This document shows, in pieces, positions 43,944-53,085 of a DNA stretch of 64,000 bases. Under the pieces are notes generated by a model. It was not told the origin of the DNA and made no database searches. It saw nothing but the letters and a program-made list of their open reading frames with translations. The position numbers and the translations under genes were made by a program. The stretch comes from JBBROS01 sp965199595 (GTDB lineage Bacteria > Pseudomonadota > Alphaproteobacteria > Acetobacterales > Acetobacteraceae), in NCBI GenBank assembly GCA_965199595.1, contig OZ241182.1, positions 3,100,001-3,164,000 on the forward strand, given 5' to 3'. How positions within the stretch are numbered: the stretch's first letter is position 1; each line of letters begins with the position of its first letter.

Positions 43944-46701
43944 GGTCCGCCTGCAGCTTGCGTGCCGCGGCCTGCTCCTCGAAGGCCGGGCCGGTTGCCA
44001 GCGGCGCGAGCACCGCCAGGGCCTCGGTGCGCCGGTTGTCGTCCGACAGGGCCACGGCCAGGTGATACTGGATGCTGAGGTCCGCCGGGCGCAACCCGGC
44101 GGCGCGTTGCAGCAGCGGTACGGCCGCCCGCGCCGAACCATCCTTCACCAGGATCCAGGCCAGCGTGTCGCCGGTGGTCGCATTCGGCCCCTGGAGGTAG
44201 GCGCGCTGCGCCGTCGGCAGCGCCCGCTTGTCGTTGGTCACGGAATAGGCCCAGGCCAGGTTGTTCAGCGCCAGCACGTTGGTGGGGTCGCGCTCCAGGA
44301 CGATGGCGAGGTGCTCCTGCGCCTCCTTCATCCGGCCGGCCTTGAGGTCGAGCTGGGCGAGGCGCTGGGCCGCCTCGGCATCCTTCGGATGGCCCGCCAA
44401 CCAGGTGGTCAGCACGCCGCTGGCCGCATCATCCTGCCCGCTCGCCGCCAGGGCACCGACGGCCTTGAGCATGAGTGGGAAGATCGGGTCCTGGGTGTAC
44501 TCCGCCAGATAGGCCCGCGCGGCATCGGCCGGGCGGTTGGCCTGCATGTACAGGTCGCCCTTCAGCGCCGCCGCGAAGGGCATGCTGCCCGGCCGCGCCC
44601 TGATCTCGTCGGCCAGCGCCGCGGCGGCGTCGACTCCCTTCCACCGGGCCTCGTTCGCCACCAGGCCGGACATCAGCGAGTAGTTGGCGGGTTCGATCGC
44701 CAGAGCCTGCTCGAGGCTCGCGCGCGCCTCGGGAAAGGCCTTCTCGCTGGTCAACAGAGCCGTGTAGAGGCCGCGCACCACCAGGTCCTTCGGCGTCTCC
44801 TTCAGCACCGCGGCATAGGTGGCGCGGGCATCATCGAACCTGCCCGCGGCGGTCTGGGCGCGGCCGAGCGCCCCGGCCAGCATCGGCGGCAGCGCGCTGT
44901 CGGCACCCGTGTCGCGCAGCATGCTGATCGCGCGCGGCGCCTCGTTGTTCGCCGTCAGCGCGTCGGCCAGCATGGATGTGAGGGCAGCGTTGCGGGGGGC
45001 GGACTGCCGCGCGCTCTCCAGCACCTTGATGGCCGCCGGCAGGTCGTTCTCGTTGGCCTTCAACTGTATGTAGGTGTTCAGTGCCGCGGTCTGCGCCGGC
45101 TCCTTGGCCAGAACCGCCAAGAGCAGCGTCAACGCCTCCGAGGTCTGGCCCTGCTGCACCAGCACCTGGGCCAGCTGCACGCGGACGTCGGCGACGTTGG
45201 GGAATTTGCGCGCCGTTTCCGTGAGCACGCTGCGGGCGCCGGACAGGTCGCCCTGCCGCTGCCTGATGGAGCCCAGCATCATGCCGAGGTCGGCCGTCTC
45301 TCCGCCGGCTTCCCGCATCCTGCTCACCACGGCCTCGGCCTTGCCGATCTCGTTCGTGCCCAGCAGGGCGCTGACCAGCGCCTGGCCGCAGCCGGGCAGC
45401 TTGGGGTCGGTCTCGAAAGCCTTGCCCAGCGTCGCGGCGGCGTCCGCATAGCGGCTGGACTGCAGCTGCTGCACGCCCTGGTGATAGCGGATCAGGTTGT
45501 CGTCCGGCGCCAGGGCGGATGCGGTGCTGAACGCCGTCGCCGCCTCGCCCAGCCGCCCGGTGGAGGCATAGGCGCGGCCCAGCATGTCATAGACGTCGGC
45601 ATCCCTGGTCGGCTGCAGCATCAGCTTCTGCAACGGCGCCAGGGCGTTCGAGGGGCGGTCCAGCGCCAGTTCCGTGCGGGCCAGCTGGCGCAGCCCGTCC
45701 GGGTCCTCCGGCACCAGCGCGCTGTAGCGGCGGGCGAACTCCGCGGCGGTCTGGGTGTTGCCCTGCTGCAGGGCGATCAGGGACTGGTAGTACAGGCCCT
45801 GCGGGATGCGCGCCGAAACCGAATCGAGCCGCTCGAGCTGTGCCGCCGCATCGGCCAGCTGTCCGCGCCGGGCCATCAGGATGCCATTCAGGTACACGGC
45901 ATCGATGAAGCGCGGCTGGGCCGAGAGGATGGCGTTCACGTCGTCCTGCGCCCGCTTGTCGTCGCCCGCGTAGATCAGCTGGTTGGCGCGTTCGATGCGC
46001 GCCATGGCGGACCACGGCGCCGCCTTCACCGCACGCTCGGCCATGGCCAGGGCGCCGGGGCGGTCGCCCGCCAGCGTCAGGATCTTCTCCTGCATCAGCA
46101 GGGCCTCGACCTGGGCCGGGTCGAGCTTCAACACCTCCGCCACCTTGGCCGCCATCAGCTTCGGGTCATCGCGCGCGGCGGCCACCCGGGCGGCGATCAG
46201 CGCCACGTCCGCCTGACCCGGTGCCTGCGCCTGCCCCTGCGCGAGGGTTGCCTCGGCCGCCGGCAGGTCCTGCAGCGACAGCTGCGCCACGGCCCGCAGC
46301 AGCAGGTTGTTGGCCAGCACCGCCGGGTTCGGGCCCCGCGCCGGGATCTCCCGCAGCACATCGCGGAACCGGCCCTGAACCAGGATCGACTCGCCAAGCT
46401 GCGGCGTCACCGCATCGCGGTCGGCGCCCACCGCCAGCGCGATGCGGAACTCCTTCTCGGCCGCAACCGGGTCCGCGAGCTTGGACTGCACCTGGGCGAT
46501 GCGCACGTGCAGCTCGGGGTCGCGCGGCTTGTCGCGCGAGGCGTTGCGCAGCTCCACCAGGGCATCGCGCAGCTTGCCTTCGGCCTCCAGCCGCTCCGCC
46601 TTCACCGCCGGGTCGGCGTTGTGGAGGTAGGTGCGAACGGCGTATCCGCCGCCGCCGAGCACGGCCAAGGCCAACAGCAGCACCAGCACCTTGAACTTCA
46701 C
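43930..46701 (-). CDS. Large TPR protein, PrsT-like
   Basis: This 923-residue protein has an N-terminal membrane anchor (VLVLLLALAVLGGGGYAV) and then tetratricopeptide repeats almost throughout, e.g. EARASLEQALAIEPANYSLMSGL, VLALNNLAWAYSVTNDKRALPTAQRAY, and TGDTLAWILVKDGSARAAVPLLQRAAGLRPADLSIQYHLAVAL. Length, anchor and the last repeats recall PrsT, the TPR protein linked to PEP-CTERM/exopolysaccharide loci, but no exosortase or EPS genes are in the window. The GTG start overlaps the ppx stop (GTGA), so it is translationally coupled to polyphosphate genes. Confidence 0.82.
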   Translation of the reverse strand: MKFKVLVLLLALAVLGGGGYAVRTYLHNADPAVKAERLEAEGKLRDALVELRNASRDKPRDPELHVRIAQVQSKLADPVAAEKEFRIALAVGADRDAVTPQLGESILVQGRFRDVLREIPARGPNPAVLANNLLLRAVAQLSLQDLPAAEATLAQGQAQAPGQADVALIAARVAAARDDPKLMAAKVAEVLKLDPAQVEALLMQEKILTLAGDRPGALAMAERAVKAAPWSAMARIERANQLIYAGDDKRAQDDVNAILSAQPRFIDAVYLNGILMARRGQLADAAAQLERLDSVSARIPQGLYYQSLIALQQGNTQTAAEFARRYSALVPEDPDGLRQLARTELALDRPSNALAPLQKLMLQPTRDADVYDMLGRAYASTGRLGEAATAFSTASALAPDDNLIRYHQGVQQLQSSRYADAAATLGKAFETDPKLPGCGQALVSALLGTNEIGKAEAVVSRMREAGGETADLGMMLGSIRQRQGDLSGARSVLTETARKFPNVADVRVQLAQVLVQQGQTSEALTLLLAVLAKEPAQTAALNTYIQLKANENDLPAAIKVLESARQSAPRNAALTSMLADALTANNEAPRAISMLRDTGADSALPPMLAGALGRAQTAAGRFDDARATYAAVLKETPKDLVVRGLYTALLTSEKAFPEARASLEQALAIEPANYSLMSGLVANEARWKGVDAAAALADEIRARPGSMPFAAALKGDLYMQANRPADAARAYLAEYTQDPIFPLMLKAVGALAASGQDDAASGVLTTWLAGHPKDAEAAQRLAQLDLKAGRMKEAQEHLAIVLERDPTNVLALNNLAWAYSVTNDKRALPTAQRAYLQGPNATTGDTLAWILVKDGSARAAVPLLQRAAGLRPADLSIQYHLAVALSDDNRRTEALAVLAPLATGPAFEEQAAARKLQADLSRN

Positions 46702-48176
46702 GTCAGCAGCTCCTGCCCCTCGATCACCGGCACGAGCCCGACGGCGGAAGCCAGCCGCTCCAGCCGTCGCATCATGCCGTCACTCGTCGCCACGCCATCC
46801 CCGGCCAGCCGCACCACCAGCCGCCCCGGCTCGCGCCGCAGGGCCGTCGTCGCCAGCAGGGCCGGCGTGCCGGCCGATACGATATACGCGAGCCGCAGGG
46901 CCGTGCCCAGGGTCGTTGCGCGAGTGATTGCAACCGGATCGAGCAGCGCCCTGGCGGTGGCCAGGAAGCCGGCATCCGCCTCCGGCTCGTACCGCAGCGC
47001 CACGGCCAGCGCCAGAAATGCGCGGGACGTGTGGCTCAGCCCCACACCGGGCTGGCGCAACACGCGCCAGAACGCCTGCTCGGCCCGGTATTCCGGGTGG
47101 TCGTGGCTGCCGGTATCGGACATCCAGCACGCCGCCTGGCGCAGCCGCAGCGCCGCCGGGGTCTCGGCCGGGAACAGCGGTGCCGTCCACTGGATCAGCA
47201 TTGGCGGCAGCCCGGCGTCGCGGCCCAGATGCGCCGCCATCTCCTGCGCGGCGGCCAGCAGCGGGTCCTGCCGCCGGGTCTCCTCATCCACCTGGTGCAT
47301 GAACCAGCCCTCGCGGATGCCGTTGGCGCTGAACACCACGCGCCGCGCGCCGGACTGGCGCAGCAGCCGCCGCAGCACCGTGGCGGCATAGGGCAGGTCC
47401 TCGGCCCGGCGCCGCGGACCCTTGCGCGTGCCATCCAGCACCAGGCTCGCCAGGTCCCGCGCCGCATCGGCATCGATGGTGTAGTGGTGAACGATGGCGA
47501 GCGGATAGCCGATGTGCTGCATGTGCAGCCGGGCCAGGGCACGCCAGGCGCCGCCCACCAGGAACAGGTCGCGGCCCGCCGCCTCCCCCAGCCAGGGCAG
47601 CGTCGCCAGGTCCGCCTCGGCGATGGCGCGGGCGCGCTGCATGTCGCCGCCGGAGCGCTCGGCCAGGCGGATCACGCCCAGGCGCAGCGTCGCGGCATGG
47701 CGCACCCCGCCGGTGCCGAGCCGCACCAGCTCCAGCGAGCCGCCGCCGATATCGGCCAGCAGCCCGTCCGCGCCAGGGATGCCGCACAGCATCCCCTCGG
47801 CCGAGAGCGCCGCCTCCTCGGCACCCGACAGCACCTGGACCCGCGCGCCGCCCAGCACCGCCTCCATGGCGGCCACGAACTCCGCACCGTTCGAGGCATC
47901 GCGCACCGCCGCCGTGGCCAGCACGGCGAAGGGGTCCGCACCCATGGCCCGGGCCACGGCGGCATAGCGCGACATGACCCGCACCGCCTGCTCCACCCCC
48001 TGCTCGTTCAGCCGGCCGGTCGCCGTCATGCCGCGGCCCAGGCGCAGCACCGCCTTCTCGTTGAAGATCGCCACCGGGTTGCGGCCCCGCCCCTCGAACA
48101 CCACCAGGCGCACGGAGTTGGAGCCGAGATCGACCACGGCGCAGCGGGAGGCGGCGCCGTTCTCAGTTTCATACAA
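46698..48176 (-). CDS. ppx: Exopolyphosphatase / Ppx-GppA phosphatase
   Basis: This 492-residue ASKHA-fold phosphatase begins CAVVDLGSNSVRLVVFE, then ATAAVRDASNGAEFV, LSGAEEAALSAEGM and LLADIGGGSLELV, the phosphate-binding motifs of the Ppx/GppA family. A C-terminal HD-like helical region follows. It degrades polyphosphate or pppGpp. The only start near the conserved N-terminus is TTG 48176, 5 bases after the ppk stop, so it should be expressed with ppk. Confidence 0.93.
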   Translation of the reverse strand: MYETENGAASRCAVVDLGSNSVRLVVFEGRGRNPVAIFNEKAVLRLGRGMTATGRLNEQGVEQAVRVMSRYAAVARAMGADPFAVLATAAVRDASNGAEFVAAMEAVLGGARVQVLSGAEEAALSAEGMLCGIPGADGLLADIGGGSLELVRLGTGGVRHAATLRLGVIRLAERSGGDMQRARAIAEADLATLPWLGEAAGRDLFLVGGAWRALARLHMQHIGYPLAIVHHYTIDADAARDLASLVLDGTRKGPRRRAEDLPYAATVLRRLLRQSGARRVVFSANGIREGWFMHQVDEETRRQDPLLAAAQEMAAHLGRDAGLPPMLIQWTAPLFPAETPAALRLRQAACWMSDTGSHDHPEYRAEQAFWRVLRQPGVGLSHTSRAFLALAVALRYEPEADAGFLATARALLDPVAITRATTLGTALRLAYIVSAGTPALLATTALRREPGRLVVRLAGDGVATSDGMMRRLERLASAVGLVPVIEGQELLT

Positions 48177-48181
48177 GCGGT

Positions 48182-50425
48182 TCAGTCCTGGCTCACGCGG
48201 TCCTGCCGCCGGGGGGGCGCCGCCGTGGCGATGCCGCCATGCAGCGCCGATCCGCGGCCGGACAGCGACGGGTTGGTCATGAAGTAGTGGTGAGCCGAGA
48301 CCGGCTTCTCGCCGCCAGGCACCCGGCGCCAGGTGGCATCCGGCCCCAGCACCCAGGACTGCAGGCTGTCCTTCAGGTTCACGACCATGATCTGGTCCAG
48401 CACCTGCTGATGCACCGTCTCGTTATGGACCGGCACCAGCGTCTCGACCCGCCATTCCAGGTTGCGCGCCATCCAGTCCGCGCTGCTGATGAACACCTTG
48501 GCAGCGCGGCTCGGCAGCCGGTGCCCGGCGCCGAACACGAAGATGCGGCTATGCTCCAGGAAGCGCCCGACGATGGACTTCACCCGGATGTTCTCGGACA
48601 GGCCCGGGACGCCGGGGCGCAGGCAGCAGATGCCGCGGATGACCAGCATGATCGGCACCCCGGCGTTCGACGCCGCATACAGCCGGTCGATCAGCGCGTC
48701 GTCCACCAGGCTGTTCATCTTCAGCCAGATGCCGCTCGGCCTGCCGGCGCGGGCGTTCTCCGTCTCGGTGTCGATCAGCGTGTTCAGCGTGCTGCGGATG
48801 GTCAGCGGGCTGAACGCCAGGCTGTCCATGCGTTCGGGCCTGGCATAGCCCGTCATGTAGTTGAACAGCCGGGCACTGTCGCGCGTGAGGTCGGGGTCGC
48901 AGGTGAAGAAGCTGAGGTCCGTGTAGATGCGGGCGGTGATCGGGTGGTAGTTGCCGGTGCCAAAATGCGCGTAGCTGCGCATGAGGGAGCCTTCGCGCCG
49001 CACCACCAGGGAGAGCTTGGCGTGGGTCTTCAGCTCCACGAAGCCGAACACCACCTGCACGCCCGCCGCCTCCATGGTGCGGGCCAGGCGGATGTTGGCC
49101 TCCTCGTCGAAGCGGGCGCGCAGCTCGATCATCGCGGTGACGGACTTGCCGGCCTCGGCCGCCTCGATCAGCGCCTTCACGATCGGGCTGTCGCGGCTGG
49201 TGCGGTACAGCGTCTGCTTCACCGCCACCACGGCCGGGTCGGCGGCGGCCTGGCGCAGGAACTGCACCACCACGTCGAAGCTCTCGAACGGGTGGTGGAC
49301 GATGATGTCCTTGGCGCGGATGGCGGCGAAGCAGTCCCCGGCGAAGTCCCGGATGCGCTCCGGGAAGCGCGGGGTGTAGGGGGTGAACAGCAGGTCCGGC
49401 CGGTCATCCACGATCATCTGCTTGAGGTCGGCGGCACCCAGGATGCCGTCCTGGACGATCACCTCCTCGCCGGGCACGCCGGTCTCGTCCACCTCCAGCT
49501 CATCCACCACCAGCGCCCGCAGGTCGTCCGGCATCCCGGCGTCCACGCTCAGATGGATGGCGACGCCGCGCCGGCGCCGCTTCAGCGCGGTCTCGTAGGA
49601 GCGGACCAGGTCTTCCGCCTCCTCCTCGAACTCCACCCCGGTGTCGCGGATCAGGCGGAACATGCCCTGGCCCACCACGCCGAACCCGGGGAACAGGCGG
49701 TGCATGGACAGGCCGACCACGTCCTCCAGCAGCACGAACCGGATGCGGGTCGGGGCCCCCGCCCCTGTGGCAGCCGCGCCGGGCTCGGGCGGCAGGCGGA
49801 TGAAGCGCTCGACCATGGCGGGCAGCGGGATCAGCGCCGTCATGCCGTGGTTGTCCTCCTCGCGCAGCAGCTTCAGCACCTTGACCAGGCCCATGTTCGG
49901 GATGAACGGGAAGGGATGCGCCGGGTCGATGGCGAGCGGGGTCAGCACCGGGAACACGCGGTCCATGAACCAGGTGTCGAGCCAGGCGCGATCCTCGGCC
50001 GAGAGCGCCGCCTCGCCGCACAGCTCGATCCCGGCCTCGTGCAGCCGGCCGCGCAGCAGCTTCCAGACGCGCTGCTGCTCGCCGATCAGGTGCTGCGCCC
50101 GCGCCTGCAGCTCGCCCAGCTGCTGGGCGGGCGTGAGGCCGTCGGGGCTCAGCGCCACCACGTTGGCCTTGGCCTGGCCCATCAGCCCGGCGACGCGCAC
50201 CGAGAAGAACTCATCGAGGTTCGAGGCCGAGATCGAGATGAAGCGCAGGCGCTCCAGCAGCGGGTGGCGCTCGTTCTCCGCCTCCTCCACCACGCGGTGG
50301 TTGAAGTCGAGCCAGGACAGCTCCCGGTTGATGAAGCGCGCCGGGCTGTCGAGGGGGATCGGCGGCGGCGGGGCTGCCTGGGCGCGCGAGGACGGGTCGG
50401 TGTGGGGTATCTTGCGGCGGGACAT
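48182..50425 (-). CDS. ppk: Polyphosphate kinase 1
   Basis: This 747-residue enzyme polymerises phosphate from ATP. It shows the N-terminal RFINRELSWLDFNHRVVEEA, the autophosphorylated His region VELKTHAKLSLVVRREG, the SYAHFGTGNYHP motif, and the C-terminal IFVFGAGHRLPSRAAKVFISSADWM. Residues after 700 are unconserved. It heads a ppk-ppx-TPR operon. A repeat element (50434-50539) fills the upstream gap to hda, so hda and ppk may be separately controlled. Confidence 0.96.
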   Translation of the reverse strand: MSRRKIPHTDPSSRAQAAPPPPIPLDSPARFINRELSWLDFNHRVVEEAENERHPLLERLRFISISASNLDEFFSVRVAGLMGQAKANVVALSPDGLTPAQQLGELQARAQHLIGEQQRVWKLLRGRLHEAGIELCGEAALSAEDRAWLDTWFMDRVFPVLTPLAIDPAHPFPFIPNMGLVKVLKLLREEDNHGMTALIPLPAMVERFIRLPPEPGAAATGAGAPTRIRFVLLEDVVGLSMHRLFPGFGVVGQGMFRLIRDTGVEFEEEAEDLVRSYETALKRRRRGVAIHLSVDAGMPDDLRALVVDELEVDETGVPGEEVIVQDGILGAADLKQMIVDDRPDLLFTPYTPRFPERIRDFAGDCFAAIRAKDIIVHHPFESFDVVVQFLRQAAADPAVVAVKQTLYRTSRDSPIVKALIEAAEAGKSVTAMIELRARFDEEANIRLARTMEAAGVQVVFGFVELKTHAKLSLVVRREGSLMRSYAHFGTGNYHPITARIYTDLSFFTCDPDLTRDSARLFNYMTGYARPERMDSLAFSPLTIRSTLNTLIDTETENARAGRPSGIWLKMNSLVDDALIDRLYAASNAGVPIMLVIRGICCLRPGVPGLSENIRVKSIVGRFLEHSRIFVFGAGHRLPSRAAKVFISSADWMARNLEWRVETLVPVHNETVHQQVLDQIMVVNLKDSLQSWVLGPDATWRRVPGGEKPVSAHHYFMTNPSLSGRGSALHGGIATAAPPRRQDRVSQD

Positions 50426-50433
50426 GCCCCACC

Positions 50434-50539
50434 CTAGACCACGTCCGGTTCAAGATGAACCGGCCTGTGTGGTGCAGGGGTCGTCGATGAGGGCGTCTGG
50501 CGGATCAGGTCGAGCCAACCTGATCCGGACGCGCTCTAG
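50434..50539. repeat. REP-like inverted doublet between hda and ppk
   Basis: The left end reads CTAGACCACGTCCGGTTCA (50434-50452) and the right end, on the other strand, CTAGAGCGCGTCCGGATCA (50539-50521). They match at 16 of 19 positions in inverted orientation. Each carries its own hairpin: CCGGTTCA/TGAACCGG (50445-50463) and GGATCAGGT/ACCTGATCC (50502-50526). The whole looks like a REP doublet of the REPIN/BIME kind. The right CTAG supplies the hda stop codon. No transposase is seen. Confidence 0.6.
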
Positions 50540-51240
50540 CCCGGACCCGCTTCCGGCGGCGAGGGATCAGCGGTCCGCGATGCCGAATTGTCACTGAGGC
50601 CCAGCACTTCGGCGGCCAGCGGGCGGGTGATGCTGCGCCCGCTCTCCAGCCCGGCCGCGTCCAGCCGGCGCACGGCGTCGCGCAGCGCCTCGGGGGTGCG
50701 GGGCAGCCGGGTCAGCAACCAGGTCTGCAGGGCGGCGGGGAGGCGCAGCTGGCGTTCGGCCAGCAGCCGGGCCAGCAGCATGGCGAGGAACTCGTCGGGC
50801 GCCGGGCCGATCTGCACGGCGGTGGTGGCGCGCAGGCGGCTGGCGAGGTCCGGCAGGCGCACCGGCAGGCGCCCGGGCGGGATGGCGCAGGCCAGCAGCA
50901 GCGGCTGCCTCGCTTCCTGCGATGCGTTCAGCAGATGCAGCAGCCCGATCTCGTCGGTGACCGCCTCCAGCCGGTCCAGCGCCACGGGTTGCCGCGGGAA
51001 GTCGGTGGCGGGCACCCCGGCCAGGACCACGCCGCCCACGGATTCCGCCCAGGCGTGCAGCAGGTGCGACTTGCCGCAGCCGGGCCCGCCCCACAGCACC
51101 AGGCGCCGCAGCGGCCAGTCCGGCGTGCGGGCCAACCAGGTGCGCGCCTCGTCCTGCGCCGCGTTCGGCAGCAGGTCCGCGGCGCGGAAGCCGGCGGGTG
51201 CTGGCGGGAAGGCCAGCACGAATTGCGGCGACTCGCTCAC
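50536..51240 (-). CDS. hda: Hda-like DnaA regulatory protein
   Basis: This 234-residue AAA+ protein resembles the DnaA core. Walker A is GGPGCGKSHLL, and a C-terminal lid follows (LPRTPEALRDAVRRLDAAG). The N-terminal SPQFVLAF fits the QxxLxF beta-clamp-binding motif of Hda/HdaA, which promotes hydrolysis of DnaA-bound ATP after initiation. The Walker B region reads VALDRLEAVTD, with one acidic residue less than usual. GTG 51240 is preferred because it puts the clamp motif at the very N-terminus; TTG 51285 would overlap the AI-2E gene. The genomic position next to an AI-2E permease and ppk is common in alphaproteobacteria. Confidence 0.85.
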   Translation of the reverse strand: MSESPQFVLAFPPAPAGFRAADLLPNAAQDEARTWLARTPDWPLRRLVLWGGPGCGKSHLLHAWAESVGGVVLAGVPATDFPRQPVALDRLEAVTDEIGLLHLLNASQEARQPLLLACAIPPGRLPVRLPDLASRLRATTAVQIGPAPDEFLAMLLARLLAERQLRLPAALQTWLLTRLPRTPEALRDAVRRLDAAGLESGRSITRPLAAEVLGLSDNSASRTADPSPPEAGPG

Positions 51241-51276
51241 GCGACGGCTCGTGAAACGAAGTCGCTCACGCGACGG
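51233..51276. repeat. 15-bp direct repeat at the AI-2E/hda junction
   Basis: TCGCTCACGCGACGG occurs at 51233-51247 and again at 51262-51276, 29 bases apart. One copy holds the AI-2E stop, the other the hda GTG start. Each copy contains the string GTCGCGTGAGCGA on the minus strand, i.e. a stop/start GTGA arrangement. Confidence 0.8.
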
Positions 51277-52381
51277 GAGGATCAAGATACAGCGGGCTGG
51301 CCAGATAGCGCCGCAGCCAGAACCGCGCCAGCACGCCGATGGCCGCCGCCACCGGCACCGCCAGCAGGATGCCGAGGAAGCCGAAGGCCGCGCCGCCCGC
51401 GAACAGGGCGAAGATCACCCAGACGGCATGCAGCTCCACCCGGTCGCCCAGGAAGCGCGGATAGATCACGTAGCCCTCCAGCAGCTGCCCGGCGATGAAC
51501 ACCCCGGCCACGATCGCCACGCCCTGCCAGCTGAACTGCGCCAGCGCCAGCCCGATGCTGGCGACCCCCCCGGCGATGCTGCCGACATAGGGGATGAACG
51601 ACAGCAGCCCGGACGAGATGCCCACGATCAGCCCCAGGTCGAGCCCCACCAGCGACAGCGTGAAGGCATAGAACCCGGCCAGCACCACGCAGCACAGCGC
51701 CTGCCCCCGCACCCAGGCGGAGAGGATGCGGTCCACCTCGCGCGCCTGCGCCCGCAGCACCCCGGTGTAGCGGCGCGGCAGCCAGCTATCCACCCGCGCC
51801 ACCGCCCGCCGCCAGTCCCGCAGCAGGTAGAACGCGACCACCGGCGTCACCACCGCCAGCGACAGCACGTTGAACAGCGCGAAGCCGCCGCCCACCACCC
51901 GCGTGGCCGCCCCCACCAGGAACGCCAGCATCGACCCGGCCTGCCCGCCCACCAGCTCCCGCAATTTGCCGTCGATATAGTCCGGCCCGAATGAGTCCTG
52001 CAGCCGCAGGATCACCTCCTCCGCCCAATGCCGGATGGACGAGGCGTAGATGGGGATGCGCGAGGCGAGCAGCCCGAGCTGGGCCAGCAGCAGCGGATAC
52101 AGCAGCAGCGCGAACAGCAGCCCGGCCGTGATCAACGCGACGATCATCAGCAGCGCCGCCAGCCCCCGCGGCATCCCGGCCCGGGTCAGCCGCGAGGTGG
52201 GCGGATCGAGGAAATAGGCGATGCCGGCCGCGGCCACGAAGGGCAGCAGGATGGAGGTGAACAGATAGAGTGTAAGACAGGCCACCACGAACAGGCCGGT
52301 CAGCAGGCCCAGGCGCTGTGCCCGCGTGGCCTGCGGCGCCACCACCACCACGGTCTCGGCCGCCCGCGTCTCCGGGTTCAT
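51266..52381 (-). CDS. AI-2E family transporter (PerM-like permease)
   Basis: This 371-residue membrane protein has about eight hydrophobic segments and family landmarks LPFVAAAGIAYFLDPP, VVAFYLLRDWRRAV, SFIPYVGSIAGGV and GFLGILLAVPVAAAI. Members include TqsA (AI-2 export) and sodium/proton antiporters, so the substrate is uncertain. The start overlaps the pgsA-like stop (ATGA) and the gene is followed by hda. Confidence 0.9.
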   Translation of the reverse strand: MNPETRAAETVVVVAPQATRAQRLGLLTGLFVVACLTLYLFTSILLPFVAAAGIAYFLDPPTSRLTRAGMPRGLAALLMIVALITAGLLFALLLYPLLLAQLGLLASRIPIYASSIRHWAEEVILRLQDSFGPDYIDGKLRELVGGQAGSMLAFLVGAATRVVGGGFALFNVLSLAVVTPVVAFYLLRDWRRAVARVDSWLPRRYTGVLRAQAREVDRILSAWVRGQALCCVVLAGFYAFTLSLVGLDLGLIVGISSGLLSFIPYVGSIAGGVASIGLALAQFSWQGVAIVAGVFIAGQLLEGYVIYPRFLGDRVELHAVWVIFALFAGGAAFGFLGILLAVPVAAAIGVLARFWLRRYLASPLYLDPPVA

Positions 52382-52962
52382 CGGAGCGCCTGCCGCACCG
52401 TGGCCGCGCCCGACAGCACCGTGGTGCCCGCCACCAGCCAGCCGAGCGCCGAGAGCAGCAGCGCCGCCTGCTGCCCCATGGCCGAGAGCACCAGCGCCAG
52501 GCCGACCAGCAGCAGCTGCAGCGCGGTGTTCAGCTTCGAGACGAACACCGGAGCGATCCGCACCGCCGGCCTGTTCTGCACCGAGTTCCTGACCCACAGC
52601 ATCAACACCCCCAGCACGATCACCGAGTCGCGCACCAGCACCACCACCGCCAGCCAGCTGGGCAACACACCCGCCACCGCCAGCGTCACCAGCATGCCGA
52701 GCACCAGGGCCTTGTCCGCCACCGGGTCCAGCGCGGCGCCCAGGGCGGAGCCGCCGAGGCGCCGGGCCAGCCAGCCGTCGAGCACGTCGGACAGGCCGGC
52801 CAGCGCGAACAGCGCCGCCGCCCAGCCCAGCTCCTGCCGCAGCACGAGCATGACCGCCACCGGCACGGCGCAGAGCCGCCCCGCCGTGACGATGTTCGCC
52901 GGCTTCACCACTCCGCGCGTCACAGACCCGGCCCGGCGCGAGGGCATCGCACCGTCAGGCAT
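52378..52962 (-). CDS. CDP-alcohol phosphatidyltransferase family protein
   Basis: This 194-residue membrane enzyme has the full CDP-alcohol phosphatidyltransferase motif D-G-x2-A-R-x8-G-x3-D-x3-D in DVLDGWLARRLGGSALGAALDPVADK. The start NIVTAGRLCAVP is typical of PgsA. It probably makes phosphatidylglycerol phosphate from CDP-diacylglycerol, but it could be a cardiolipin-type or other paralogue. It opens a pgsA-like/AI-2E/hda operon and is divergent from purM across 123 bases. Confidence 0.87.
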   Translation of the reverse strand: MPDGAMPSRRAGSVTRGVVKPANIVTAGRLCAVPVAVMLVLRQELGWAAALFALAGLSDVLDGWLARRLGGSALGAALDPVADKALVLGMLVTLAVAGVLPSWLAVVVLVRDSVIVLGVLMLWVRNSVQNRPAVRIAPVFVSKLNTALQLLLVGLALVLSAMGQQAALLLSALGWLVAGTTVLSGAATVRQALR

Positions 52963-53085
52963 GGCTCGCCCGCCGGGCGGCCGTTGCCCTGGCCCCGCTG
53001 CTATGGTTGTGTCCGCCCCGCTTGTCCGGACCTCGCATCCGGCCTCTATACCGCAGCCTCCGCGAAACCGCAGCACGGAACCGTC

